Origin: Pelagibius sp.
Lineage (GTDB): Bacteria; Pseudomonadota; Alphaproteobacteria; Kiloniellales; Kiloniellaceae
DNA length: 44,579 nucleotides
Reading direction: 5' to 3'
Assembly (NCBI RefSeq): GCF_028281305.1
Contig: NZ_JANQKD010000075.1
Coordinates: forward strand, 1 to 44,579
The translations under genes were made by a program, and so were the position numbers. The notes below the pieces were generated by a model. That model was not told where the DNA came from. It worked only from the letters and a program-made list of their open reading frames with translations, and ran no database searches. Shown here piece by piece: positions 1 through 10,093 of this stretch. Position 1 is the stretch's first letter. Each line of letters opens with the position of its first letter.

Positions 1-2721
<2,721 letters not shown>

Positions 2722-2777
2722 TGCCCTGCCTCTTCGATCCCAATCTTCGATGTGAAAACGCCCCTTCGGCGCCGTTG

Positions 2778-2807
2778 TACAAAGACATTTTATCGATAAA
2801 TTGTCAA
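2778..2807 (-). promoter_or_regulatory. Promoter with palindromic operator for the oxoprolinase-type gene
   Basis: On the minus strand a consensus -35 TTGACA (2807-2802) is followed 18 bases later by a poor -10, TTTGTA (2783-2778). The spacer is nearly filled by a 20-bp almost perfect palindrome (2785-2804) whose core TTTATCGATAAA (2789-2800) is exact; only one symmetric base pair fails. A second palindrome, TTGTACAA (2775-2782), overlaps the -10. A palindrome between -35 and -10 is a classic repressor position (GntR-like or similar). No regulator gene for it is visible nearby. Confidence 0.55.
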
Positions 2808-2846
2808 CGTTATCTCGTGGGAGGCGGCGAAAGAGCTGTGGAACGT

Positions 2847-3137
2847 TCAGTCGTCGGCGTCGGAGGGAGGTCCGTCGTCGTTTTCGCCCAGGCGCCGGTC
2901 GGCCTGCTTCAAAAGCCTCTGCCAGTCGTCCAACGCCAAGCCTTCGTCGCCGACTGCAACGGACTCCGCTTCGGCAGCAGCCGGCCCTGCACTGCGGCGC
3001 CCCTGCTTCGCACTCTCATAGAGCCGCAGCAGACCGTGGAGCGCTGCGAGGGCGAACACGAAGACAACCCCGGCCATCAGCAACGTGGCGACCGTTCCGT
3101 CCAGATCGGATGCAAGCGCGATGAGCCAGTTCGGCAC
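2847..3137 (-). CDS. Small single-pass membrane protein of unknown function
   Basis: This 96-residue frame has an N-terminal hydrophobic segment (about residues 15-38, with the run LLMAGVVFVFALAALHGLL) that looks like one membrane helix. An acidic, Asp/Glu-rich soluble tail follows and ends in a GPPSDADD-like stretch. I do not recognise a family. The hydrophobic-then-acidic layout is coherent for a small inner-membrane protein. It sits alone between the oxoprolinase promoter and an Lrp gene on the same strand. The ORF could still be spurious. Confidence 0.45.
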   Translation of the reverse strand: MPNWLIALASDLDGTVATLLMAGVVFVFALAALHGLLRLYESAKQGRRSAGPAAAEAESVAVGDEGLALDDWQRLLKQADRRLGENDDGPPSDADD

Positions 3138-3217
3138 GGAGTCATCCCCTTCCCCGGCACCCAGCCTAGAAGCGAACGGTTAGGTCTGCCTTAACCGGGG
3201 AGACTCTCAATTCAACG

Positions 3218-3679
3218 TCAAAGCGGCACCGTCAGCCCCAGCTTCACGCTGTCCATCACCACCTGGGTGTGGAACTTTCGGATGTCGGGGTTGTCGAAAA
3301 AGATTCGGCGTGTGAGCGCCTCGTAGTGGGCGATGTCCTCGGCGACGATGATGACGATGAAGTCGGACTCGCCGGTGACATAGTAGCACTGCTGCACCTC
3401 CGGGATCTTCTGCATGTCGCGCTTGAAGCCGTCGATGATGTCGGCGCGGCCACGGGCGAGATCGACCTGCACGATGAAGGTGGCGCGGCGCCCGACCTTG
3501 GCCGGGTCCAGCACGGCCACGTCGGCGCGGATGGTGCCGGCCTCCCGCAGCCGCTTTATGCGCCGCTGGCAGGCCGTGGGCGAGAGCCCGACCGCGGCGG
3601 CCAGCGCCTCCGAGGTCTGGCGGTTGTCGCGCTGGAGCTCGTTCAACAACGCGACGTCAAAATGATCCAGATCGTCCAT
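3218..3679 (-). CDS. Lrp/AsnC family transcriptional regulator
   Basis: The 153-residue protein has the family's usual length. An N-terminal winged helix-turn-helix spans about residues 5-60 (DHFDVALLNELQRDNRQ, then the recognition helix SPTACQRRIKRL). A RAM/AsnC effector and oligomerisation domain spans about 65-145 and includes IPEVQQCYYVTGESDFIVIIVAEDI. These proteins form octamers or dimers and respond to amino acids. The gene is divergent from the DMT transporter at 3814, with a 134-bp shared region holding an inverted repeat. Control of that transporter, probably as an amino acid exporter, is the simplest inference. Confidence 0.92.
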   Translation of the reverse strand: MDDLDHFDVALLNELQRDNRQTSEALAAAVGLSPTACQRRIKRLREAGTIRADVAVLDPAKVGRRATFIVQVDLARGRADIIDGFKRDMQKIPEVQQCYYVTGESDFIVIIVAEDIAHYEALTRRIFFDNPDIRKFHTQVVMDSVKLGLTVPL

Positions 3680-3720
3680 TGGCGCAGTGTATCACCGAAA
3701 TCTCTCACCGTTCGCTGAAT

Positions 3721-3749
3721 TTCTGCGCCATGAGCGGATATTCGCAGAA
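3721..3749. promoter_or_regulatory. Inverted repeat in the Lrp/transporter divergent region
   Basis: TTCTGCG (3721-3727) and CGCAGAA (3743-3749) form a 7-bp inverted repeat with a 15-bp centre, midway between the two divergent start codons. Spacing and position suit an operator for the Lrp-type regulator, whose family often binds spaced palindromes and controls its divergent neighbour. No clear -35/-10 pair was assigned. Confidence 0.4.
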
Positions 3750-3813
3750 TCGCGGCAGAGTGATCAACTAGCCTTTCAGGGTTCGCCCAACGCCGAGCCC
3801 GGAGGCCACCGCC

Positions 3814-4767
3814 ATGTCCGACGCTGCCCAAACCGAGACAACCGGCACCCAGGAACCGCAGTTGCCCATGGCAGTGCTTTACGGCCTTGCGGCGGCGGTG
3901 ATCTGGGGGGCCTGGCCGGTGGTCTCCGCGCTCGGCATCCGCCAGTCGTTGGGGGTTGCCGACCTCGCCGTGCTGCGCTTCGCCGTAGCCGGGCTGATTC
4001 TGCTGCCGCTGGTGCTGCGCCACGGCAGCGGCGGCCTGGGTTGGGGCCGGGCGGCGGTGCTGGCGCTCTGCGCCGGAACGCCCTACGTCCTTGCCTCCGC
4101 CGGCGGCCTCGCCTACGCCCCGGCGGGCCAGGGCGGCATCATCACGCCGAGCTGCATGCTCGTGTTCTCGACGCTCGGCGGCTGGCTGCTGCTGGGCGAC
4201 CGCCCGAGCCGCCAGCGCTGGCTCGGCCTGGCGCTCATCCTCGCCGGGGTCGCGCTGATCGGCAGTCAGGCGCTGCTCAGCTACCAACCCGGCCAGTGGA
4301 AGGGCCATCTGCTGTTCGCAGCCGGCGGGCTGCTCTGGGCCAGCTACACGGTAGCGCTGCGCGCTTGGAGGGCCGATCCGCTGCAGGCCACCGCCCTTGT
4401 CGCGGTGCTTTCCCTGGTCTTCACCCTGCCGCTCTACGCCCTCTTCGCCGAGCCGCGACTCCTCATCGCCCCGGCGGGCGAGCTTTTGGGTCAGGCGGTT
4501 TTCCAAGGGCTCTTGGCGGCGATCCTGGCGCTGGTCTGCTACAGCCGCGCGGTGGCAATCCTGGGGGCCGGGCGCGGCGCCGTCTTTGCGACCCTGGTGC
4601 CGGCAATCGCTGTGCTGCTGGCCTATCCGCTGTTGGGCGAGGTGCCTGCAACGACGGACCTGGCCGGCGCGGCGCTGGTCACCGCCGGGATGCTGACGGC
4701 CCTCGGCCTGCTGCCCTCCAGGCTTTTCAGTTTGGGTCGGTCTCCCGCATCGCGGGCCGGGCGTTGA
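3814..4767 (+). CDS. DMT superfamily (EamA) transporter
   Basis: The 317-residue protein consists of about ten hydrophobic segments in two repeated EamA halves: residues about 18-150, starting LPMAVLYGLAAAVIWGAWPVV, and about 165-300. The typical second-half motif LLAYPLLGEVP precedes the last helices. Family members export amino acids or other small metabolites across the inner membrane. The gene is divergent from the Lrp/AsnC regulator, an arrangement common for amino acid exporters. Its 3' end overlaps the convergent GST-like gene by 41 bp. The substrate is unknown. Confidence 0.88.
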   Translation: MSDAAQTETTGTQEPQLPMAVLYGLAAAVIWGAWPVVSALGIRQSLGVADLAVLRFAVAGLILLPLVLRHGSGGLGWGRAAVLALCAGTPYVLASAGGLAYAPAGQGGIITPSCMLVFSTLGGWLLLGDRPSRQRWLGLALILAGVALIGSQALLSYQPGQWKGHLLFAAGGLLWASYTVALRAWRADPLQATALVAVLSLVFTLPLYALFAEPRLLIAPAGELLGQAVFQGLLAAILALVCYSRAVAILGAGRGAVFATLVPAIAVLLAYPLLGEVPATTDLAGAALVTAGMLTALGLLPSRLFSLGRSPASRAGR

Positions 4768-5326
4768 AGGCTTCGAACCAGTCCGCCAGGGTGCTGCGGC
4801 CGTCGCGCCAGGCCATGTCGCCGTGGCGCAGATCGAGATAGCCGAGGGTGCAGCCGCAGGCGATGTGCCCGAGCGTGAGGGGCCCCGGCTGCACGGCCAG
4901 ATAGTCCATCATGCTGTCGAGGCCGCGCAGGATGGAGGCGCGCCAGCGCTCCACCGCCGCGGAGGAGCGCTCGCCCTCCGGCCGGCGGCTCTCCATGACC
5001 ATGTTGACGGCGGAATCGGTCATGCCCTGGGCCAGCGCTGCGGCCACCAGCACCTGAAACTTGCCCTGCCCGACGCCGGGCACCAGCGGCGGCGCCGAGC
5101 CCAGGCCCTCCAGGAGGTCGCAGATCACCGGGCTGTCGAAGACCGCACGGCCGTCGTCCAGCACCAGGGTCGGCACCCGGCCCAGGGGATTCTTCGCATG
5201 GAGTTCCGCCGGGTCTTCATGGGGATTGCAGTCAACTTCCTCGATTCCGGGGATCAGGCCGCGTTCCCGCGCGACGACACGGCACTTGCGGGCATAGGGA
5301 GAGGTTGGGGAGTAGAGTAGCTGCAT
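4727..5326 (-). CDS. Glutathione S-transferase family protein
   Basis: The 199-residue protein begins with a thioredoxin-fold N-terminal domain (about residues 1-75): LYSPTSPYARKCRVVARE at the active-site loop, NPLGRVPTLVLDDG with the cis-proline glutathione-binding loop, and FDSPVICDLLE at the usual glutathione-contact position. An all-helical C-terminal domain follows. It is most like small bacterial GSTs related to YibF. Roles include detoxification or stress reactions, with the substrate unknown. It converges on the DMT transporter, and the two coding ends share 41 bp on opposite strands. Confidence 0.88.
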   Translation of the reverse strand: MQLLYSPTSPYARKCRVVARERGLIPGIEEVDCNPHEDPAELHAKNPLGRVPTLVLDDGRAVFDSPVICDLLEGLGSAPPLVPGVGQGKFQVLVAAALAQGMTDSAVNMVMESRRPEGERSSAAVERWRASILRGLDSMMDYLAVQPGPLTLGHIACGCTLGYLDLRHGDMAWRDGRSTLADWFEAFNARPAMRETDPN

Positions 5327-5360
5327 GACTGCCTCCGAAAGCGGGACCTAGGTGGGTCTG

Positions 5361-5395
5361 AAAGAAAACGGCGGGCCCAGACCCGGCCCCGCCCG
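5361..5395 (-). terminator. Possible terminator behind the chemoreceptor gene
   Basis: Read on the minus strand, CGGGC (5395-5391) can pair with GCCCG (5376-5372) across a GC-rich loop, and TTTTCTTT follows at 5368-5361. It lies downstream of the chemoreceptor stop and upstream of the GST start. The stem is short and the loop long, so support is weak. Confidence 0.3.
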
Positions 5396-5467
5396 GGGGC
5401 GCCAGCTTAGGCGAAGGTCATTGGAGGGTCGACAGTATTCCTGAAGTGCGGCAGGCCGCGCGGGCCG

Positions 5468-6856
5468 TCAGACCTTGTAAGCGAGTCGGACGCCGCCCCA
5501 GTGCTTACCGGCAACCATGATCGGCGCCGAAACGTCCTTCATCATCACGAAGGTGCCGCCGCCCATGTCGCGGCGGTAGGTCTGCAGCAGGAAGGACTCC
5601 CGGTTGCTTCCGGCAGCAAGGCCGACACGGTCGTCAAAGATCCGCCGGTTGCGGCAGTTGGCGGCATTCCACACAGGGTCGCCGCCCTGGGGCTGGGCGA
5701 ACTTCAGGTTATGGGTCGGCAAATAGCCGTTCACGTCGACGCAGGCGCAGAACACCACCCGCTCGTCGAAGTCCAGCACGGACTCCTGGATCGCCGGCAG
5801 GATGTCGTCGGTCAGCGCAACACAACCGGCCATAAGCTGTTCGGGATCGCTGCCGGGGATCGGCCTGTAGTCCCGGTCGAACAGCGCAGCTTCGGCGATG
5901 CGCCCCTCGGCCAGGGCCTGCTCGAAGGCCGCCGTGACTTCCGCTGCGACCGCTTTCACCTTGGTGATGAAGGGCCCGTCGACGCTGTTGAGGCTGCTCT
6001 GGGCGGTCAGCGAGATCACCTTTTCGCTTACCGCGATCAGGCGATTGACCCGGTCGCGGGCCGCCCCCAGGGTCGCGCTGGCATCGGCCACTTCGCCGTT
6101 CATGGCTTCCAGCGTGGCGACGAAACCGCCGCAGTCCTCGTCAATGCTGCGCGCACTCTCGGCAATGGCAGCCGTGTCCTCCTCGATACTGCCGACCGCC
6201 TCTCCCACCGTGCCGATCACCGCGCCGATGGTCTGGGTGCCGTTGCGCACCGACTCGGCCCGCCCGGTGGTCTCGCTGCCCTGGGCGATCAGCTGTTCGG
6301 CCTGACCGGTGAGCCGTGTCAGGGTTTCGTCGATCTGCGCCGTGGCGGTCGCGGTCTGCGCGGCCAACGCCTTGACCTCGCCGGCAACCACGGCAAAGCC
6401 CTTGCCCGCCTCGCCGGCCCGCGCGGCTTCGATCGTGGCATTGAGGGCCAGCAGGTTGGTTTGCTTGGCAATGGCTTGGATGCCGGAGGCAACCTGGGCA
6501 ACCTCGGCCAGGGCCTCCTGCAGACCGCCGAGCTGGGATTCGATGACGGTCACCGCTTCGACAAGGGCATGGATGTCCTTGACCGCGGTCTGCACCGTCT
6601 GCTCGGAGTTGCGCACGCTCACGGCGGTCTGCGATGCCTTCTCGCGTGCCTGACCCGCCGCGGCGGCGATCCGGCTGTTGCTGTCGTTGACCTGCCCGGC
6701 AGACTGCACCATGCCGAGGAAGGCTTCGGCCTGCTGGGCGATCTGTTGCGAAACCTTTTCGATATCGCCGGCAACGTCGACGATCTCTACGCCCAGGCCG
6801 GCGGTCTCCTGGGCCAGTCCGTCGATGATCCGCGCTTCGCCGGTCGTGCCTGACAT
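5468..6856 (-). CDS. Soluble methyl-accepting chemotaxis protein with C-terminal sensor-like domain
   Basis: The start chosen is ATG 6856 ([10 protein letters not shown]), giving 462 residues; the longer frame to 7105 would run into the rubredoxin gene and is low-complexity. A long coiled coil contains the conserved MCP hairpin tip at about residues 122-162 ([36 protein letters not shown], given in part). There is no membrane segment, so it should be cytoplasmic. Residues about 290-462 form a separate domain with [21 protein letters not shown] and [13 protein letters not shown], resembling Cache-like C-terminal domains seen in alphaproteobacterial receptors. This inverts the usual sensor-then-signal order. 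It follows the molybdoenzyme and rubredoxin genes on the same strand after a 160-bp gap that is AT-rich in the middle and may hold its own promoter. Confidence 0.9.
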   Translation of the reverse strand: MSGTTGEARIIDGLAQETAGLGVEIVDVAGDIEKVSQQIAQQAEAFLGMVQSAGQVNDSNSRIAAAAGQAREKASQTAVSVRNSEQTVQTAVKDIHALVEAVTVIESQLGGLQEALAEVAQVASGIQAIAKQTNLLALNATIEAARAGEAGKGFAVVAGEVKALAAQTATATAQIDETLTRLTGQAEQLIAQGSETTGRAESVRNGTQTIGAVIGTVGEAVGSIEEDTAAIAESARSIDEDCGGFVATLEAMNGEVADASATLGAARDRVNRLIAVSEKVISLTAQSSLNSVDGPFITKVKAVAAEVTAAFEQALAEGRIAEAALFDRDYRPIPGSDPEQLMAGCVALTDDILPAIQESVLDFDERVVFCACVDVNGYLPTHNLKFAQPQGGDPVWNAANCRNRRIFDDRVGLAAGSNRESFLLQTYRRDMGGGTFVMMKDVSAPIMVAGKHWGGVRLAYKV

Positions 6857-7016
6857 CGGGTGCTTATGTCCTAAGGCTTTCTGCCCTCCACCGCGCGCTG
6901 CGCGGCGGCCGGGCGCTGCTGTCTGCAACGCAGAGTATTCAAACCTCTTGGTTAATAAATCTTTAGAGCCAAGCAACCCCGGGGCGAGGAGCGGGCACGC
7001 ATAGGCGGGAGACCGT

Positions 7017-7340
7017 CTACCAAAGCGCTTTGGGCGTGCCGCATTCCGGGCACTCCCAGTCCTCCGGCAGGTTTTCGAATGCGACACCAGGCGGGATGCC
7101 GCCATCGGGGTCGCCGAAGGAAGGATCGTAGAGGTAACCGCACTCGGTGTCCGGGCAGCGCACCTGCGTCAGCGCGGGGCCGGCAAGCACCTCCGCAGCG
7201 AAGCGGGGGCTGGCCAGCAACACGAGCCCGCCGGCGAACGAGAGAATTGCATGACGGCGGCCGACCGGGCGCGGCGCCGTCTCCCGGACGGTTCGGCGCA
7301 ACCGCTTCAAGGCGCTGTCTCCAGGTGTCACCAGGGGCAT
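7017..7340 (-). CDS. Rubredoxin with N-terminal export or anchor segment and CX4C knuckle
   Basis: The 107-residue protein ends in a rubredoxin domain (about residues 58-107): C62-x4-C67-[26 protein letters not shown] and C97-x2-C100-G. These four cysteines bind one iron and carry single electrons. Most rubredoxins have CX2C in the first knuckle; this one has two extra residues, as described for the Desulfovibrio desulfuricans rubredoxin-2 type. Residues 28-54 read [21 protein letters not shown]..., a twin-arginine followed by a hydrophobic stretch, so it is probably Tat-exported or anchored in the membrane. The gene begins 39 bp after the stop of the Tat-exported molybdoenzyme, which suggests a shared transcript and a shared redox task. 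Confidence 0.88.
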   Translation of the reverse strand: MPLVTPGDSALKRLRRTVRETAPRPVGRRHAILSFAGGLVLLASPRFAAEVLAGPALTQVRCPDTECGYLYDPSFGDPDGGIPPGVAFENLPEDWECPECGTPKALW

Positions 7341-7379
7341 GGTCTGTCTCTCCAGTCTCTCTGACTATGGGGCGGGCGA

Positions 7380-9848
7380 TCACACCGTCGCAGGCGGCTC
7401 GAACGCCCGCACCGGCGGCGCCGGGCCGTCGTGGCGGCGGGCCTGCACCAGGCAGCTTTGCGCGGCGCAGCCCTGGGTGAGGCTTGAGGTGCCATGATCG
7501 GCGGTCACCATGTTGGGATTGCCGTGGCGGTCGAGCCCGCTTTCCGGATCGCGGTCGAGCCAGGCGCCCTCGTAAACCACGATCACCCCCGGGCGAACCC
7601 GCTCGGTCAGGGTGGCGCCGGCCAGCAGCCGCCCCCGCGCATTGAAGATCTCCACCACGTCGCCGGCCGCGATCCCGCGGGCCGCGGCATCTTCCGGATG
7701 GATCATCACCGGCTCGCGCCCGGCGATCTTGGCGGCGCGCGCCAGAGGCGCGTTGTCCATCTGACTGTGCAGGCGCAGGCGCGGATGGCTCGAGATGAGG
7801 TGCAGCGGTGCCGACTCTGTCTGAGCCGTCGCGCCGAGCCATTCCCGTGGTTCCAGCCAAGCCGGGTGGCCCGGGCAGTCCGCATAGCCGAAGCCTGCAA
7901 TGGTCTCCGAGAACAGCTCGATACGGCCGGAGGGGGTGCGAAGCCGATTGCCCTCGGGGTCGGCGCGGAAGTCGGCCAGGAAGACGAACGCCTCGTTGGC
8001 GGCGGGAACCTCAAAGGCGCCCTCGGCCCAGAACGTATCGAAGTCCGGCATCGCCAAGCCGCTGCGCGCACCGCGCTGGCGGCCCCGCTCCCAGATGTGG
8101 CGCAGCCACTGCATCTCGTTCCGGTCCTCGGTAAAGGCGGCGCGCTGGTCGAAGCGCTCGGCGAGGTCGGCCAGGATGTCGAAGTCGTTGCGCGCCTGGC
8201 CGACCGGCGCAATGGCCTGCTTCATGGCCACCACCCAGCGGTCGCGCATCGAGGCGCCGATGTCGTTGCGCTCCAGGGTCGTGGTCACCGGCAGCACGAT
8301 GTCGGCGCGTCTGGCGGTTGCCGTCCACCAGGGGTCCTGCACCACGATCGTCTCCGGCACCGCCCAGGCACGGCTCAGCCGGTTGAGGTCCTGATGATGG
8401 TGGAAGGGGTTGCCGCCCGCCCAGTGGATGTATCGGATCTCCGGATAGGTGACCGCGCGTCCGTTGAAGTCCACGGTCTCGCCGGGCTGCAGCAGCATGT
8501 CGGCGACGCGCGCAACGGGGATGTCGCGTTTCACGGGGTTGCGCCCGCGTCGCGGGCTCGGAAAGGAGTGGCCGCCGACCGGCATGCCCACGCCGTTTGT
8601 CGAGGTGTAGGAGAAACCGAAGCCGCCGCCGGGCAGGCCGATCTGTCCCAGCACGCTGGCCAGCAGGATGGTCGCCCACCAGGGCTGCTCCCCATGGTCG
8701 GCGCGCTGCAGCGACCAGGCCGTCATGATCATGGTGCGGCCCCGGGCCATGCGCGCGGCCAGGGCCTTGATCTCTTCAGCGGGGATCTGGGTGATCGTTG
8801 CGGCCCAGTCGGCGCTCTTGGTGGCACCGTCGCTCTGGCCGGTCAGGTAGGCCTTCACGCGCTCCCAGCCCACCGTGCAGCGGGCTAGAAAGGACTCGTC
8901 GGCCTGCCCGCTGGACAGCAGTTCATGACAGAGCGCCAGCATCAAGGCGGTGTCGGTGTTGGGGCGGATCTTCAGCCAGTCCGCGCCGACCGTTTCGGCA
9001 TCGTCCTCACGCACCGGGTTGACGGAGACGAACTTGACTCCGGCCGCATGGGCGGCGCGCATGGCGGGCTCGGTGGTATGCGCACCGGTCCCACCCCAGC
9101 TGATCTGTCCGTTCTTGAAGGCCGCGCCGCCGAACAGGACGACCAGGTCGCTGTGCTCGGCGATCACCGACCAGTTGGTCAGCGGCCCGCTGATCGCCTG
9201 GTTGGAGCCCAACACGCGGGGCAGCAGTACCATGCCGGCACCGTAGGAGTAGTTGCCAACGCTGCCGGTGTACCCGCCGGTGAGCGCCAGGAAGCGGTTC
9301 GTAAGGTTGTCGCTGACGTGGAAGCGCCCGGCGCTGCCCCAGCCATAGGAGCCGCCGAAGATCGACTCGTGGCCGTGCGCAGCGCGAATGCGCGTCAGTT
9401 CCTCCGCCACGAGATCGAGCGCCTCGTCCCAACCCACAGCAACGAAGGGCTCGCTGCCGCGGGCCGCGCGGTCGCTATCCCCGCGGCGCCGCAGCCAGCC
9501 CTCGCGCACCATCGGCTGGGCGATGCGCGTGCGGTCGGTGACCAGGGCGGGAAAGTTCTGGATCATCGGCGAGGGATGGGTGTCGGCTGCGAAAGGGATG
9601 ACCCCGGTCAGCCGGCCCTCGTGAACGATGGCTTCGAAAGCGCCCCAGTGGGAATTGGTGAGTATGCGGACGCCGCCCTCGGCACCCGCAGAGGTCTGGG
9701 CAACTGCCGCACCGGGCAGCCAGGCTGCCACACCCGCCGATACACCCGCCGATACACCCGCTGCCAGGGAAGACCGCAGAACCTGCCGCCGCGTCATTCC
9801 GGCCGCCTCGTCGAGAGTCTTGCCGGCAACCTTGTCGATGGTCCGCAT
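7380..9848 (-). CDS. Tat-exported molybdopterin N-/S-oxide reductase (TorA/DorA/BisC type)
   Basis: At 822 residues it matches DorA and TorA in length. A Tat signal lies at about 18-50 (TRRQVLR, a hydrophobic stretch with a VSAG repeat, and a likely cut after AVA). There is no N-terminal cysteine cluster, so it lacks the [4Fe-4S] centre of NapA/FdhG types. The segment GGSYGWGSAGRFH around residue 167 supplies the serine molybdenum ligand of TMAO/DMSO/biotin sulfoxide reductases. WLKIRPNTDTALMLA and GNPFHHHQDLNRL are further family marks, and the C-terminal molydopterin dinucleotide-binding domain is complete. It should reduce N- or S-oxides in the periplasm. No torC or torD is nearby; a rubredoxin gene follows instead. 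A strong GGAGGAG ribosome site precedes the start, and an FNR-like box lies about 80 bp upstream. Confidence 0.92.
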   Translation of the reverse strand: MRTIDKVAGKTLDEAAGMTRRQVLRSSLAAGVSAGVSAGVAAWLPGAAVAQTSAGAEGGVRILTNSHWGAFEAIVHEGRLTGVIPFAADTHPSPMIQNFPALVTDRTRIAQPMVREGWLRRRGDSDRAARGSEPFVAVGWDEALDLVAEELTRIRAAHGHESIFGGSYGWGSAGRFHVSDNLTNRFLALTGGYTGSVGNYSYGAGMVLLPRVLGSNQAISGPLTNWSVIAEHSDLVVLFGGAAFKNGQISWGGTGAHTTEPAMRAAHAAGVKFVSVNPVREDDAETVGADWLKIRPNTDTALMLALCHELLSSGQADESFLARCTVGWERVKAYLTGQSDGATKSADWAATITQIPAEEIKALAARMARGRTMIMTAWSLQRADHGEQPWWATILLASVLGQIGLPGGGFGFSYTSTNGVGMPVGGHSFPSPRRGRNPVKRDIPVARVADMLLQPGETVDFNGRAVTYPEIRYIHWAGGNPFHHHQDLNRLSRAWAVPETIVVQDPWWTATARRADIVLPVTTTLERNDIGASMRDRWVVAMKQAIAPVGQARNDFDILADLAERFDQRAAFTEDRNEMQWLRHIWERGRQRGARSGLAMPDFDTFWAEGAFEVPAANEAFVFLADFRADPEGNRLRTPSGRIELFSETIAGFGYADCPGHPAWLEPREWLGATAQTESAPLHLISSHPRLRLHSQMDNAPLARAAKIAGREPVMIHPEDAAARGIAAGDVVEIFNARGRLLAGATLTERVRPGVIVVYEGAWLDRDPESGLDRHGNPNMVTADHGTSSLTQGCAAQSCLVQARRHDGPAPPVRAFEPPATV
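9731..9766 (-). repeat. 12-bp tandem repeat in the Tat signal sequence
   Basis: Three 12-bp units (CACCCGCCGATA twice, then a diverged copy) lie in frame inside the molybdoenzyme gene and encode repeated VSAG residues in the hydrophobic part of its Tat signal. Change in copy number would lengthen or shorten the signal helix by four residues without shifting frame. Confidence 0.75.
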
Positions 9849-9923
9849 CGTCTAGCTCCTCCCACGGCTGGTCCTGTTTCGGATCGTTCGCGCGGAATGT
9901 GCTTGAACCACCCCGCAGCGCCC

Positions 9924-9937
9924 ATGACGCAGATCAA
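9924..9937 (-). promoter_or_regulatory. FNR/FnrL-like binding site upstream of the molybdoenzyme
   Basis: On the minus strand the site reads TTGATctgcGTCAT. The first half-site is perfect and the second differs by one base from the TTGAY-N4-RTCAA consensus. Its centre lies about 82 bp before the ATG at 9848. This would be near -41 if transcription starts around 9889, where a weak -10-like CACATT sits about 9900-9895. It fits oxygen-sensitive control of an anaerobic respiratory enzyme. Confidence 0.5.
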
Positions 9938-10093
9938 GCCGCAGCGCGAAAAACTTCGATGTCACAAAGCTTTAATGAACAGGAGCGGAGAAGACGCAGC
10001 GGCCCTAAGGCAGGCGGCGATGAAATCTCGGGTCGATCTCGCCATCACCTCGCCACATTGCATGGCCAGCCTCGCGGCTTAGATATTGACAGG

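Noticed and set aside
6857..7105. N-terminal extension of the chemoreceptor to ATG 7105
   Set aside because: It would overlap the rubredoxin gene by 89 bp, and the added residues are basic low-complexity without coiled-coil or sensor features.
10086..10091. TTGACA as a -35 for the DUF3750 gene
   Set aside because: It ends two bases before the ATG at 10094, so it cannot promote transcription of that start.
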